Assembly: GCA_011364925.1 (NCBI GenBank)
Contig: RDOA01000021.1
Coordinates: 1 to 37,501 of the forward strand
DNA length: 37,501 nucleotides
Reading direction: 5' to 3'
Origin: Promethearchaeota archaeon
GTDB lineage: Archaea > Asgardarchaeota > Lokiarchaeia > Sigyniarchaeales > SOKP01
Part shown: one piece after another, positions 8,416 to 17,771 of the stretch
Layout: the number at the start of each line of letters is the position of its first letter
Numbering within the stretch: the first letter of the stretch is position 1
Notes under the pieces: model-generated
Databases searched by the model: none
What the model saw: the letters and a program-made list of their open reading frames with translations, nothing else
What the model was told of the DNA's origin: nothing
Position numbers and translations under genes: made by a program

Positions 8416-8418
8416 AAT

Positions 8419-8426
8419 GAGATGAT
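8419..8426 (+). promoter_or_regulatory. Shine-Dalgarno-like GAGATGAT that places the start of subunit E at ATT 8432
   Basis: The site ends five bases before ATT at 8432, the same spacing as seen for GTGAT and the GTG of subunit I (13016-13026) and the TTG of the GH13-type gene (26449-26459). No ATG, GTG or TTG in the frame of subunit E occurs until TTG 8540. Confidence 0.55.
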
Positions 8427-8431
8427 AAATT

Positions 8432-9154
8432 ATTAGCGAAGAAGATGAAGTTAAGAAGCGGTTTGGAGAATTAGGTTTATACTTAGTTAGACAAGCTGAT
8501 AAAGAGATAAAGAAGATTAACCAGCAGACTCTTTTTCAGTTGGCAGAAATTAAAAGAAAAAATAAAGAGAGAATTTCAGAAAGTTCTATAAAAATGAAAC
8601 AGAACTTTGATGAGACTTACAATAATTTATTGAATAATTTTCTTTCCTCATCTCTTTTGAAAATTAAAGAAGCTATATTAAAAACTAAAAATAAATTAAT
8701 ATCAGATTTCATCTCAGCATTAACAAATCTAATAAACGACAAAATCAAAAAGAATTATTCGGGTTATATTGATTTTTTATTAAAAATCTTAGAAAGTACT
8801 AAAAAGATTATTGATAAACCACCAGAAATTAGAATTACATTTAATTCAAAAGATTATGGCTACTTTAGTGAAAATATGAATAAGATAGAAAAAATCCTCA
8901 AGAACAAAGTAAAGTTGATCAAATCAGAAACTGAATTTACTGGAGGATTTTTATGTGTTGTAGCCACTGGAAATATTTCCTACAATTATACAATTGAAAA
9001 TCAATTAAAAAGAAATACTACTCTTATAGAAATTAGTTTTTCAAAAATATTTTCAGATTTTGAACCAGATGTGAAAAATCTTGAAAATAAATATATTCAT
9101 TTTATTCAGAATCAAAAATTAGCTATCGATGAATATTTAAAGCATTATGAATGA
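8432..9154 (+). CDS. atpE: A/V-type ATP synthase subunit E (peripheral stalk), apparently with an ATT start
   Basis: Peripheral-stalk subunit that pairs with H and holds the A3B3 head. Residues up to about 95 form a Lys/Glu-rich coiled coil; the C-terminal part forms the alpha/beta head contacting B, with GGFLCVVATGNISYNYTIEN resembling the conserved GGxxxxxxxGxIxxxNT motif. The first conventional start, TTG at 8540, gives 204 residues, has no Shine-Dalgarno site and begins inside the coiled coil. The frame is open upstream through RQADKEIKKINQQT to ATT 8432, just after GAGATGAT. This gives 240 residues. The next upstream in-frame stop is at 8426. The end overlaps the ATG of subunit A by 8 bases. 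Confidence 0.82.
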   Translation: MSEEDEVKKRFGELGLYLVRQADKEIKKINQQTLFQLAEIKRKNKERISESSIKMKQNFDETYNNLLNNFLSSSLLKIKEAILKTKNKLISDFISALTNLINDKIKKNYSGYIDFLLKILESTKKIIDKPPEIRITFNSKDYGYFSENMNKIEKILKNKVKLIKSETEFTGGFLCVVATGNISYNYTIENQLKRNTTLIEISFSKIFSDFEPDVKNLENKYIHFIQNQKLAIDEYLKHYE

Positions 9155-10976
9155 AGTTCAAAGAAAAAAACAGTTTGGGTTCGTATCATCCATTAATGGT
9201 TCACTAATAGAGATAAAAGGGTTAGAAAATCAAGTTCGACTTAGCGATCTCGTTAGAGTGAATAATATATTAGGTGAAGTTATCCAAATTTATTCTGATC
9301 ATGTAATAGCTCAATTATTTGAGAATACTAATAATTTAAAATTAAATCAAAAAGTTACAAGTTTACAAGAACCATTATCTATGGAGCTTGGCCCTGGATT
9401 ATTGGGCACAATTTTCGATGGTATTCAAAGACCTTTAGAAGCAACTCTCTTACAATCAACAACGGGTGGATTTTTAGAAAGAGGGGCGGATTTACCCTCA
9501 TTATCGCGAACGAAAAAATGGTTGTTTAAACCATTAAAAAAGGTAGATGATTCTGTGAATACTGGTCATGTAATTGGTTTTGTCCAAGAAACTCCATTAA
9601 TTAAACATAAAATCTTGGTACCTGTCGGAGTTTCTGGAACACTAACCTATATCGCAGAAGAAGGGGAATATACTATTGTTGATGAACTTTATCGCGTAAA
9701 AAGTGGTTCAAACGAAAAAACTTTTAATATGTTTCAAAAGTGGCCAATAACTAAAAATAGACCTTACAAAAGTAGAAGTTATCCGCACGAACCTTTAATT
9801 ACAGGAATAAGGACAATAGATTTATTGTTTCCTATAGTGAAAGGCGGTACAGTTGCTGTTCCGGGGGGTTTTGGAACTGGGAAGACTGTAATTCAGCAAT
9901 CCTTAGCAAAATGGTGCGACGCGGATGTAATTGTTTTTGTAGGCTGCGGCGAGCGAGGAAATGAAATTGCTGATGTTTTAAAGCAATTTACTGAAATTAT
10001 CGATCCTAAAAGTGGGCGCCCATTACTGGAACGAATTGTTTTAATAGCAAACACTTCAAACATGCCGGTGTCTGCTCGTGAAGCTAGCATTTTTTCAGGA
10101 GTGACAATTGGAGAGTATTATAGAGATATGGGATATGATGTTGCAGTATTAGCTGACAGTACTTCACGATGGGCTGAATCCTTAAGAGAAATCTCTGGTT
10201 TATTGGAAGAAATGCCAGCAGAAGAAGGTTATCCTGCCTATTTACCGTCTAAGATTTCCAGTTTTTATGAGAGAGCGGGAGTTGTGAATATTTATAGTGA
10301 TGAAGATTCATCTAACTTTGGGTCTTTAACAATAATAGGTTCAGTTTCACCTCCCTCTGGAGATTTCAGTGAACCTGTCACTTCAACTACCAAACGCTTT
10401 GTCCAAGCTTTTTGGGCATTAGATGCAAATTTGGCTTATTCTAAGCATTATCCCGCAATAAATTGGCTCAAATCTTACTCTAAATATCCCGATTTCATAT
10501 CAGATTGGTGGTATGAAAGAGATGTTTATTGGCCGGAGATTGATATAGATTGGAATGAATGCAGAAAAGAAATCAACAATATTCTATCTCAAGAAAATGA
10601 ATTAAAAAATGTTACCCAATTAGTTGGAGAAGAAAACTTACCTGAAGATCAACAATTCATTCTTTTTATCTCAAAGTTGATTAGAAATAGTTTTTTAATC
10701 CAAAATGCGTTTGATCCAATTGATTGTTTTACAGATATTAAAAAATTAATAGAATTCACAAAAATAATTCTTTTATTATATCACGAAGGACAACAACTTA
10801 TAGCTCAAGGTTATTTGATAGATGATATTAAAGATATAAAGGTTGTTGATTACATACTGAGAATTGGACAATCTGTTCCTAACGATCAGTTAGCGGAAAT
10901 AGAACAATTAAGGAAGGATTTATCTTATGAAATTGAATCGCTAAAATTAATCCACGGTGCTTTAAAGAAAAAATGA
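9147..10976 (+). CDS. atpA: A/V-type ATP synthase catalytic subunit A (A1)
   Basis: Catalytic nucleotide-binding subunit of the A3B3 head, 609 residues, close to the family length. After the beta-barrel and the non-homologous insert it has the Walker A motif GGFGTGKT (240-247, Lys246), the catalytic-glutamate motif GCGERGNE (Glu269, Arg270), [26 protein letters not shown] and [13 protein letters not shown]. All residues known to bind or hydrolyse ATP in Thermus and Enterococcus V1 are present. The only mild departure is GGFGT where most relatives have GPFGS. ATG overlaps the end of subunit E by 8 bases, and its TGA overlaps the B start as ATGA. This is the copy expected to work in the rotary enzyme; a divergent second copy lies at 15928. 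Confidence 0.97.
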   Translation: MNEVQRKKQFGFVSSINGSLIEIKGLENQVRLSDLVRVNNILGEVIQIYSDHVIAQLFENTNNLKLNQKVTSLQEPLSMELGPGLLGTIFDGIQRPLEATLLQSTTGGFLERGADLPSLSRTKKWLFKPLKKVDDSVNTGHVIGFVQETPLIKHKILVPVGVSGTLTYIAEEGEYTIVDELYRVKSGSNEKTFNMFQKWPITKNRPYKSRSYPHEPLITGIRTIDLLFPIVKGGTVAVPGGFGTGKTVIQQSLAKWCDADVIVFVGCGERGNEIADVLKQFTEIIDPKSGRPLLERIVLIANTSNMPVSAREASIFSGVTIGEYYRDMGYDVAVLADSTSRWAESLREISGLLEEMPAEEGYPAYLPSKISSFYERAGVVNIYSDEDSSNFGSLTIIGSVSPPSGDFSEPVTSTTKRFVQAFWALDANLAYSKHYPAINWLKSYSKYPDFISDWWYERDVYWPEIDIDWNECRKEINNILSQENELKNVTQLVGEENLPEDQQFILFISKLIRNSFLIQNAFDPIDCFTDIKKLIEFTKIILLLYHEGQQLIAQGYLIDDIKDIKVVDYILRIGQSVPNDQLAEIEQLRKDLSYEIESLKLIHGALKKK

Positions 10977-12364
10977 GTGTGATCTATAGAAAAATTAAGC
11001 AAATTATTGGACCGTTACTGTTTTTAGAAAACAAACACGATGTACAATACGGTGAAATCGTCAAAATTCGTTCTGTTGACGGTTCAGAACGCACAGGACA
11101 AGTAGTCAAGATGAATGAAGATATGATAACAATTGAGGTGTTTGAAGATACATCTGGACTCTCTTCAGAAAATGCCTCTATAACCTTTACTGAGGACTCA
11201 TTTAAAATCAAAATTTCTAGTGATATGTTTGGAAGGGTATTCAATTCTTTAGGAAAGCCAATTGATATTAATACAAAACAGGAATTAGACACAGAATTAT
11301 TAACAGAAGTAGATCGAGATATAAATGGTTTACCGATCAATCCCTTTGCACGAGATTATCCCTCTGAAGTTATCCAAACAGGAATTTCAGTGATCGATGG
11401 ACTTTTTACATTAATCAGGGGCCAAAAACTCCCTATTTTTAGCGGTCAAGGCCTACCTCATAATCTTTTAGCGGCTCAAATTGTTACTCAAGCAAAAGTA
11501 CTAACCGAAGAACCTTTCTTAATCATTTTTTGCGGCATAGGAATTATTCAAGATGAAGCTATTTTTTTCATGAAAAGGTTCCAAGAAAGTGGAAATATCC
11601 AAAATATTATATCTTTCATTAACTTCGCTGACGATCCAATTATGGAAAGATTAATCATTCCACGCGTAGCTCTTACAACTGCAGAATATTTTGCTTTTGA
11701 AAAAGACATGCATGTTCTTGTTATTCTGATTGATATGACAAATTATGCAGAAGCTCTTAGAGAATTAAGTTCAGCAAAGGAAGAAATTCCTAGTAGAAAA
11801 GGCTATCCAGGGTATTTATACACTGACTTTGCCTCTATCTATGAAAGAACAGGCAGAATTAAAGGTAAAAAGGGAACAATTACGCAAATACCAATTCTCA
11901 CAATGCCAAACGATGATATCTCTCATCCTATACCCGATACTACCGGATATATCACAGAGGGCCAACTAGTTCTTAATAGAAACTTAGATAAGACAGGTAT
12001 ATATCCTCCGTTCGAAGTATTAGCTTCAATTTCACGTCTTATGAAAGACGCCATAGGTAAAAACACTACAAGGGAAGATCATGCTGATGTTAGTTCACAA
12101 TTGCTTTCATCCTACTCGGCATCTCTTGAGACTAGAGATCTCATATCGATTGTAGGAGAAGATGGTTTAAATTATAATCAAAAAGCTTTATTAAGATTTG
12201 GAAATGAATTTGAAAGGAGTTTCTTAAATCAAGGAGATAAAGAAGAAAGAGATATTAATAAGACTTTAGATATTGCATGGAAAGCATTATCTTCCATACC
12301 TCGAAACCAGTTATTTAGAATACATCATGAATTTCTTGATAAATATTACATTGGAGGTGTGTAA
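10973..12364 (+). CDS. atpB: A/V-type ATP synthase regulatory subunit B
   Basis: Non-catalytic partner of A in the hexameric head, 463 residues, normal length. The degenerate P-loop of B subunits is present as SGQGLPHN (157-164), followed by RGYP-like [29 protein letters not shown] and [14 protein letters not shown]. The arginine finger that reaches into the A active site corresponds to Arg355 in ASISRLM. The gene starts with ATG overlapping the A stop (ATGA) and ends with TAA at 12362-12364. Subunit D follows in the same reading frame, with no ATG, GTG or TTG near its true N-terminus. Confidence 0.97.
   Translation: MSVIYRKIKQIIGPLLFLENKHDVQYGEIVKIRSVDGSERTGQVVKMNEDMITIEVFEDTSGLSSENASITFTEDSFKIKISSDMFGRVFNSLGKPIDINTKQELDTELLTEVDRDINGLPINPFARDYPSEVIQTGISVIDGLFTLIRGQKLPIFSGQGLPHNLLAAQIVTQAKVLTEEPFLIIFCGIGIIQDEAIFFMKRFQESGNIQNIISFINFADDPIMERLIIPRVALTTAEYFAFEKDMHVLVILIDMTNYAEALRELSSAKEEIPSRKGYPGYLYTDFASIYERTGRIKGKKGTITQIPILTMPNDDISHPIPDTTGYITEGQLVLNRNLDKTGIYPPFEVLASISRLMKDAIGKNTTREDHADVSSQLLSSYSASLETRDLISIVGEDGLNYNQKALLRFGNEFERSFLNQGDKEERDINKTLDIAWKALSSIPRNQLFRIHHEFLDKYYIGGV
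12353..12359 (+). promoter_or_regulatory. Shine-Dalgarno GGAGGTG inside the end of atpB, ahead of subunit D
   Basis: GGAGGTG is one of the strongest Shine-Dalgarno matches in the window. It lies 5 bases before TTA 12365 and 11 bases before ATT 12371, both in the frame of subunit D. The first ATG in frame is 50 bases away. Confidence 0.6.
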
Positions 12365-12370
12365 TTACCG

Positions 12371-13003
12371 ATTAGTTTTAGAGAGGTAAAACCTACCAAG
12401 ACCAACTTAATGAGCCTAACTAAGAAATTAAATTTTGCTGAAAAGGGTGAAAACTTTCTAAAATTTAAATTAGAGCAAATTATAATAGAAGTTAAACAAA
12501 ATTGGAAGAATTATGTTTCGCATCGCGAAAAATTTATTGAACTATATAAAGACACGATGATTAAACTAAATAATACATACAAAGATATGGGAAAAAGAAA
12601 TTACATATTAATAAGTAAGTTAAGTAGCATTCAATTTACGCCTAAAATAAATGTAAGGTACAGTAAGAAAATTGGCACCTTAATACCCGTTATAGACTAT
12701 GAATTGATAAGAGAGGAATTTCTTCCTGCTTATTCTTTTGAAAACACAAGTTATTATCTGGATGACCTAATAGTTGTTTTAATAGAATTTTTTGAGAAAC
12801 TCATTAATTTGGCTATGTACGAGGATATTATGCTGAATTTAGCTAAAAATTACAAAAAGATAAATCGCAGGATACTTGGTTTGAAGAATGTAATCATTCC
12901 ACAATTAGTTTATGACATTAAGAAAATTAAAGATATTTTGGAAGAAAATGAAAGAGAAAATTATGTTCGATTAAAAAATACAAAAGATTTGATTAATAGA
13001 TAA
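12371..13003 (+). CDS. atpD: A/V-type ATP synthase subunit D (rotor shaft), apparently with an ATT start
   Basis: Central shaft of the rotor, 210 residues if started at ATT 12371. Subunit D proteins begin with a short leader and the signature VxPTRxxLxxLxxxLxxAxxG. Here EVKPTKTNL is encoded upstream of the first ATG (12410), and the downstream part reads MSLTKKLNFAEKGENFLKFK. Starting at the ATG would delete half of the signature. Between the B stop and 12410 there is no ATG, GTG or TTG; codons are TTA, CCG, ATT, AGT and onward. The two long terminal helices that form the coiled-coil shaft and the central Pro-Val-Ile-containing segment are present. It follows B in the same frame, seven bases after its stop. 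Confidence 0.87.
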   Translation: MSFREVKPTKTNLMSLTKKLNFAEKGENFLKFKLEQIIIEVKQNWKNYVSHREKFIELYKDTMIKLNNTYKDMGKRNYILISKLSSIQFTPKINVRYSKKIGTLIPVIDYELIREEFLPAYSFENTSYYLDDLIVVLIEFFEKLINLAMYEDIMLNLAKNYKKINRRILGLKNVIIPQLVYDIKKIKDILEENERENYVRLKNTKDLINR

Positions 13004-13025
13004 AAGGAATGAGTAGTGATTATAA

Positions 13026-15326
13026 GTGGCTAAAAAAAATGTTATGGTACTTTTTAAAGTAAGTTTGAGTCTTAAATATAAGGATATGCTTCTACAGCAC
13101 CTTTCCCAATTAAAACAAGTACATATTAAGCCAAAGACAGAAAAAAGCGGTAGCTATGAAATGGATAAAGAGCTGTTTGAAAGAATTAAAAATTTAAGCC
13201 AAAATGTAGACAACTTATATAAAGACCTTAATATTACTGAATCTGATTTCCAAAAATTATCGTTTGCAGAAAATAACAGACCAAAATTTAAGGCAAAAGA
13301 TATAAACGACTTAATTAACCAATTATCAAGCGAAATTAATTATTTTTCAAATCGGATTAACGAATTAAAAAGATATAAATCTTTAATTGAAGTTGAATTA
13401 GATAAAATAAATAACATCCATGGTAGCTACTTATTTTTAGAGAAATACAATTTAACTCGAGACAAATTAATGAAATTCAAGCATTTAGAATTTAAAGCAT
13501 TCACTACTTTTTCAAAAAACTTAGAAAATATAGAAATAGTTTTTGATTTTTCAAACTTTCCTAATTTCTTATATTATGATTTTTTAAGTGACGATAGATT
13601 AGCATTTTTCATAATATTTCCAAAAGATTTAGAGGCGGAATTTAAAGAGAGAATACGCTTAATACACGCTGAAGAGGTACCAATTTTAAAAAAATACTTA
13701 CTTTCAGATGGAATTAATTTTCCACGTATTGCAAAAGAAATTAAATATATTATATCCTCCTTAAATAAGAATCAGAGGGAGTTTGAACGGTTAAGAGACG
13801 ATAACCTCCTCCTGTTTGCGGCAGCTCACGAGATTATTCAAAACTTAGAGGAATATAATTGGGCATCTTATCAATTTGAAGAGTTAACATCAAGTCAATT
13901 GAGTCTAAGTTTTTACGTTCTTAAACAGAATAGTAAAGCTGTCCATCAAGGTTTAATTGATGAATTTCAAGATAAGATAAATATTGAATCTGTTGAGGTT
14001 GTAAAAAATAAAGCGGTAAAATTAGATTCAGAAAAACTATCAACGCTTCCTGTTAAAGACTCAAAGAAAGCTAAATTAAAAGAAGAAATTGAAGATAAAA
14101 AAGAACTAAAAGATGATTTGAGAGCTTCCGCACCAACAATCATGAAGAATTTTATCTTATTTAGACCGTTTGAAACAATAACAAAAATGTATGGAATTCC
14201 TTCCTATTCTGAGATTGATCCTACCCCTATCATAGCATTTACGTTTCCACTTTTATTTGGGATAATGTTTGGAGATATTGGGCATGGTATTATTTTAATA
14301 ATATGTGGATTATTGGGGGTTGTTGTATACCGAAAAAAGAAAAGTAGAGACTTTATAAATTTTTGCTGGATTATTGCTTATTGTGGTGTCGTTGCAATTA
14401 TATTTGGAACTTTATATAGTGAATTTTTTGGAATGCATGAAATTAAATTATTTAATATAGTATTCCTAGAACTACCAACGATTAACATTAAGATAGTACT
14501 TCCGTTTTTTAATATTACGATAGTAAATATCACTTTACATAATCCTCTTGGAAATATTCTGTCAGTATTTAAGTTCACAGTTCTTATTGGAGTGTTTCAC
14601 CTTAATCTAGGTTGGTTTATCCAATTTATGAATTATTGGAAACAAAAAAAGAAATACTTAGGTTTCACTGATTCTATGATTAAAATATTATTATTAATAG
14701 GAGGGACGATTTTAATATTTGTTTATGGTTTTGATATAAATTCTTGGTTTGGACCGCCTTATCCTATTTTATTAGTTATAATACCAGGAATATTATTAAT
14801 CATTTTAAAACCTATTGGTAAAGCATTACATCTCTCTTATCTAAAGAAGGAATCAGTAGGGTCGCTTCTAGGTGAAGGAACAATGGAAACTTTTGAGACT
14901 TTCTTGTCGATTTTGAGTAATGTAGCTTCTTATATTAGGTTGTTAGCGTTAGCTTTAGCCCACATTTCATTACTATTAGCAATTACAGCTATGTCAAACC
15001 TTATTCAAGGTGAAAGCTTAGTAAACCAAATAGTGTCATATATCGGTTTAGTTTTTGGCAATATTATCGTAATTTTACTTGAAGGATTACTTGTGTTTAT
15101 CAATGCGATTAGGTTGCATTTTTACGAATTTTTCTTCAAATTTTATCAAGGAACCGGAGTGGACTACATCCCGTTTTATTTAAGCGATAAATATTCAAAT
15201 GTCATTTTTGAAGTTTCCAAAGCCAAGGATATTATATCCGAAGAGATAGATAAAGAAATCGAATCAAAGAAAGGCTATCAAGCTATTTTAGAAGCGCAAA
15301 AGTATATCTCTGGAAAATATTTGTAG
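13026..15326 (+). CDS. atpI: A/V-type ATP synthase subunit I (a subunit, membrane stator)
   Basis: Membrane stator half-channel subunit, 766 residues. The N-terminal 390 or so residues form the elongated cytoplasmic domain with two antiparallel coiled-coil arms that bind the peripheral stalks. The C-terminal half has seven or eight membrane segments, starting with the conserved IIAFTFPLLFGIMFGDIGHG. The essential arginine that faces the ring glutamate corresponds to Arg638 in ASYIRLLALALAH, followed by GLLVFINAIRLHFYEFFFKF. The start is GTG at 13026, five bases after GTGAT. A Lys/Glu-rich linker (about 335-365) before the first TM is somewhat long. It follows D by 22 bp. Confidence 0.95.
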   Translation: MAKKNVMVLFKVSLSLKYKDMLLQHLSQLKQVHIKPKTEKSGSYEMDKELFERIKNLSQNVDNLYKDLNITESDFQKLSFAENNRPKFKAKDINDLINQLSSEINYFSNRINELKRYKSLIEVELDKINNIHGSYLFLEKYNLTRDKLMKFKHLEFKAFTTFSKNLENIEIVFDFSNFPNFLYYDFLSDDRLAFFIIFPKDLEAEFKERIRLIHAEEVPILKKYLLSDGINFPRIAKEIKYIISSLNKNQREFERLRDDNLLLFAAAHEIIQNLEEYNWASYQFEELTSSQLSLSFYVLKQNSKAVHQGLIDEFQDKINIESVEVVKNKAVKLDSEKLSTLPVKDSKKAKLKEEIEDKKELKDDLRASAPTIMKNFILFRPFETITKMYGIPSYSEIDPTPIIAFTFPLLFGIMFGDIGHGIILIICGLLGVVVYRKKKSRDFINFCWIIAYCGVVAIIFGTLYSEFFGMHEIKLFNIVFLELPTINIKIVLPFFNITIVNITLHNPLGNILSVFKFTVLIGVFHLNLGWFIQFMNYWKQKKKYLGFTDSMIKILLLIGGTILIFVYGFDINSWFGPPYPILLVIIPGILLIILKPIGKALHLSYLKKESVGSLLGEGTMETFETFLSILSNVASYIRLLALALAHISLLLAITAMSNLIQGESLVNQIVSYIGLVFGNIIVILLEGLLVFINAIRLHFYEFFFKFYQGTGVDYIPFYLSDKYSNVIFEVSKAKDIISEEIDKEIESKKGYQAILEAQKYISGKYL

Positions 15327-15362
15327 ATTTATTCAGAAATATGTGAATCTAAGGATATAATC

Positions 15363-15887
15363 ATGAAAGACGAAGATGTTAAAGAAATTCCAATGGAAAA
15401 AAAGAAATTTAGGGTGCTCCCCCTTTTAATTGGTTTTATTATAGCTATACTTGTTCTCTTTATTATTATGCTAATTTTTGAAATCAACCCATTTATAATC
15501 GTTATAACACTTGTTTTTGTATCTTTATTATTTGTAGGATACATCTTAAGGCGTAGAAAACAGAAATCACTCTATTCGCAATTATATCCAGACAAAAACC
15601 AAGAGATGATTCAACGTCCACAGAGAAAATTTGAATTAACAATAAAGCCCGAAAAAGAACCTTTAGAAAAGCAATTTAGGGAAGTGAACTTAGATTACGA
15701 ATATCACAAATCTATTATCAACAAATGTGAAAATTGCGGGATGACTATAACAGGTTATCAAAAAACTTGTCCCATGTGTGGTAAAGCAATCGAGACGAAA
15801 GGAGTTATCACAAAATGCAAAAATTGTGGAATGACTATTCCCAGATCAGCAAGAAGGTGTCCTATTTGTGGAGCTCGTGTAACATAA
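15363..15887 (+). CDS. Two-TM membrane protein with tandem C-terminal zinc ribbons
   Basis: A 174-residue protein not recognised as any ATPase subunit. Residues 1-16 are charged, 17-38 and 43-61 are two membrane segments, then Arg-Arg-Arg-Lys marks a cytoplasmic exit. The C-terminus carries two zinc ribbons, CxxC-x10-CxxC: Cys122/125/136/139 and Cys152/155/166/169, each with the sequence ENCGMTI or KNCGMTI and CPMCG or CPICG. The two ribbons are near-duplicates. It lies 36 bp after subunit I and 40 bp before the second A subunit, same strand, with AAGGAT six bases before the ATG, so it probably belongs to the operon transcript. A role in assembly or in holding the second A subunit at the membrane is speculative; it may be unrelated to the ATPase. 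Confidence 0.8.
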   Translation: MKDEDVKEIPMEKKKFRVLPLLIGFIIAILVLFIIMLIFEINPFIIVITLVFVSLLFVGYILRRRKQKSLYSQLYPDKNQEMIQRPQRKFELTIKPEKEPLEKQFREVNLDYEYHKSIINKCENCGMTITGYQKTCPMCGKAIETKGVITKCKNCGMTIPRSARRCPICGARVT

Positions 15888-15927
15888 AAATATAAGTATA
15901 TTGATATAATAAATAGATTTAGCAAAT

Positions 15928-17748
15928 ATGGTTATCAAGGAAAAAGAGTCAGTAGCAACAGGATTTATATCTGCAGTTAATGGTTCATTAATTGAAATTA
16001 AAGGTTTGGAAAACCGTGTTCGATTAGATGATTTATTAAAAATTAGTAACTATAATTTTTTATGCTCAGTAATCCAAATTTACTCAGATAGAATTATAGC
16101 CCAATGTTTTGAAAACACAGAGAGTATAAGACTAAAAGAAAGAGTTATTACACTTCATCAACCTTTGTCAATGGAATTAGCTCCTGGTTTATTAACAAAT
16201 GTATTTGATGGGATCCAAAGACCGTTAGATATAACCTTTGAATACTTTCAAGAAGGTAGGTTAAATAAAGGTCTTGAGTTTCCCTCCTTATCACGAACGA
16301 AAAAATGGCATTTTGTTCCAACAAGGAAAATTAAAGAATTTGTAGCCAGTGGAGATGAAATTGGAATCGTTCAAGAAACAACTTTTCTCGAACATAAAAT
16401 TATGGTCCCTCCCGGGGAATCTGGAATTCTTTCTCACCTCATTGAAGAAGGAGATTACACTATTACTGATGAGATTTATACGCTTCATAGTAATAATGAA
16501 GTAAAATCTTATTGTATGCTACAGAAATGGCCAATCACGAAAAGAAAGCCTTTTAGTGAAAAAGTGCAACCTCACGAACCATTAATAACTGGTATAAGGA
16601 TAATCGATTTATTATTTCCTGTTGCAAAGGGTGGTACTTTTGCGGTACCGGGTGGATTTGGAACTGGTAAAACGATTATACAACAAAACCTTGCTAAATA
16701 CTGCGATGCAGATTTAATCGTATTCATAGGTTGTGGAGAACCAGGCAACGAAATTGCGAATGCACTAAAGCAATTTAAAGAAACAATTGATCCGAATTCT
16801 GGACATTCTTTATTGGAGAGAATTGTCCTTATCGTAAATACTTCAAATATGCCTGTTTCAGCTCGAGAGTCCAGCCTTTTTTCGGGTATAACTATAGCAG
16901 AGTACTACAGAGACATGGGATATAATGTTGCAGTTATAGCAGACAGTATTTCACGATGGGCAGAATCTCTAAGAGAAATCTCAGGGCTTTTAGAGGAAAT
17001 GCCGGCTGAAGAAGGGTATCCTGCTTATTTACCATCAAAATTATCAAGTTTTTATGAACGTGCAGGAATCTTTACAACTTTTGGGCGCGATTCTAACGGT
17101 AAAAGAAGAACTGGGTCAATTACTATTATCGGTTCGATATCTCCTCCTGCAGGAGATTTTAGTGAGCCAGTCACATCAGCGACAAAACGGGTTGTTCAAG
17201 GAATTTGGGCTCTAGACCCTAAGTTAGCATATCTTAAGCATTATCCCGCTATTAGCTGGATAAACTCATATTCCAATTACCCTGAATCTTTGGCAGAATG
17301 GTGGGAGAAAGTAGATAATAATTGGCTTGATATAAAACTGAGTTGGGTGGAATGTAGGAAACAAGTGAATGAAATCTTAGCAAAAGAGAATGAACTTAAA
17401 TACATAACTCAATTACTCGGAGAAAAGAATTTAGCAGAAGATCAAAAATTAGAAATTTTCGCTGCTAATTTAATAAGAAATGCTTTCTTCGTCCAAAACG
17501 CTTTTAACGAGGTGGATACTTTTACATCCAGCAGAAAAATGCTGAGTCTCATTAAAGTGATTCTTCTGCTCTATAATAAAACTAAATCGCTTATTAAGCA
17601 AGGTTCTATAATAAGTGATAGAAACTGTGAGAAAGTCCTTAACGAAGTCATGCGCATTAGTCATTATGTTCCGAACGAGGATTTTAAACCAATTGAACTA
17701 CTTAAGAATAATATCAATAACGAATCCATAAGCTTAGTTTATAAGTGA
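15928..17748 (+). CDS. Second, divergent A/V-type ATPase catalytic-type subunit A (A2)
   Basis: A 606-residue paralogue of the A subunit at 9147, alignable from end to end including the non-homologous insert. Walker A is intact (GGFGTGKT, 242-249, Lys248) and so is the catalytic glutamate (Glu271), but the motif reads GCGEPGNE: the Arg after the glutamate, which contacts the nucleotide phosphate in V1 structures, is Pro272. [13 protein letters not shown] replaces [24 protein letters not shown] and [13 protein letters not shown] are retained. There is no second B, D or other subunit nearby, and no Shine-Dalgarno site in front of the ATG. Hence it either exchanges with A1 in the same head, with altered catalysis, or does something separate. 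The open frame and conservation argue against a pseudogene. Confidence 0.93.
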   Translation: MVIKEKESVATGFISAVNGSLIEIKGLENRVRLDDLLKISNYNFLCSVIQIYSDRIIAQCFENTESIRLKERVITLHQPLSMELAPGLLTNVFDGIQRPLDITFEYFQEGRLNKGLEFPSLSRTKKWHFVPTRKIKEFVASGDEIGIVQETTFLEHKIMVPPGESGILSHLIEEGDYTITDEIYTLHSNNEVKSYCMLQKWPITKRKPFSEKVQPHEPLITGIRIIDLLFPVAKGGTFAVPGGFGTGKTIIQQNLAKYCDADLIVFIGCGEPGNEIANALKQFKETIDPNSGHSLLERIVLIVNTSNMPVSARESSLFSGITIAEYYRDMGYNVAVIADSISRWAESLREISGLLEEMPAEEGYPAYLPSKLSSFYERAGIFTTFGRDSNGKRRTGSITIIGSISPPAGDFSEPVTSATKRVVQGIWALDPKLAYLKHYPAISWINSYSNYPESLAEWWEKVDNNWLDIKLSWVECRKQVNEILAKENELKYITQLLGEKNLAEDQKLEIFAANLIRNAFFVQNAFNEVDTFTSSRKMLSLIKVILLLYNKTKSLIKQGSIISDRNCEKVLNEVMRISHYVPNEDFKPIELLKNNINNESISLVYK

Positions 17749-17771
17749 AATGTATATTCATTTCTTAAAAA

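Noticed and set aside
9893-10090. Minus-strand open frame inside subunit A
   Set aside because: It overlaps the Walker A and GERGNE region of a certain gene and has no homology; a shadow frame.
9147-10976. Intein or frameshift in atpA
   Set aside because: Inteins are known in some archaeal A subunits at the P-loop, but here the sequence is uninterrupted and of normal length.
15928-17748. Second A subunit as flagellar-type or termination-type ATPase
   Set aside because: It has the full A-subunit layout with the insert domain and aligns to A1 throughout; FliI and Rho lack that.
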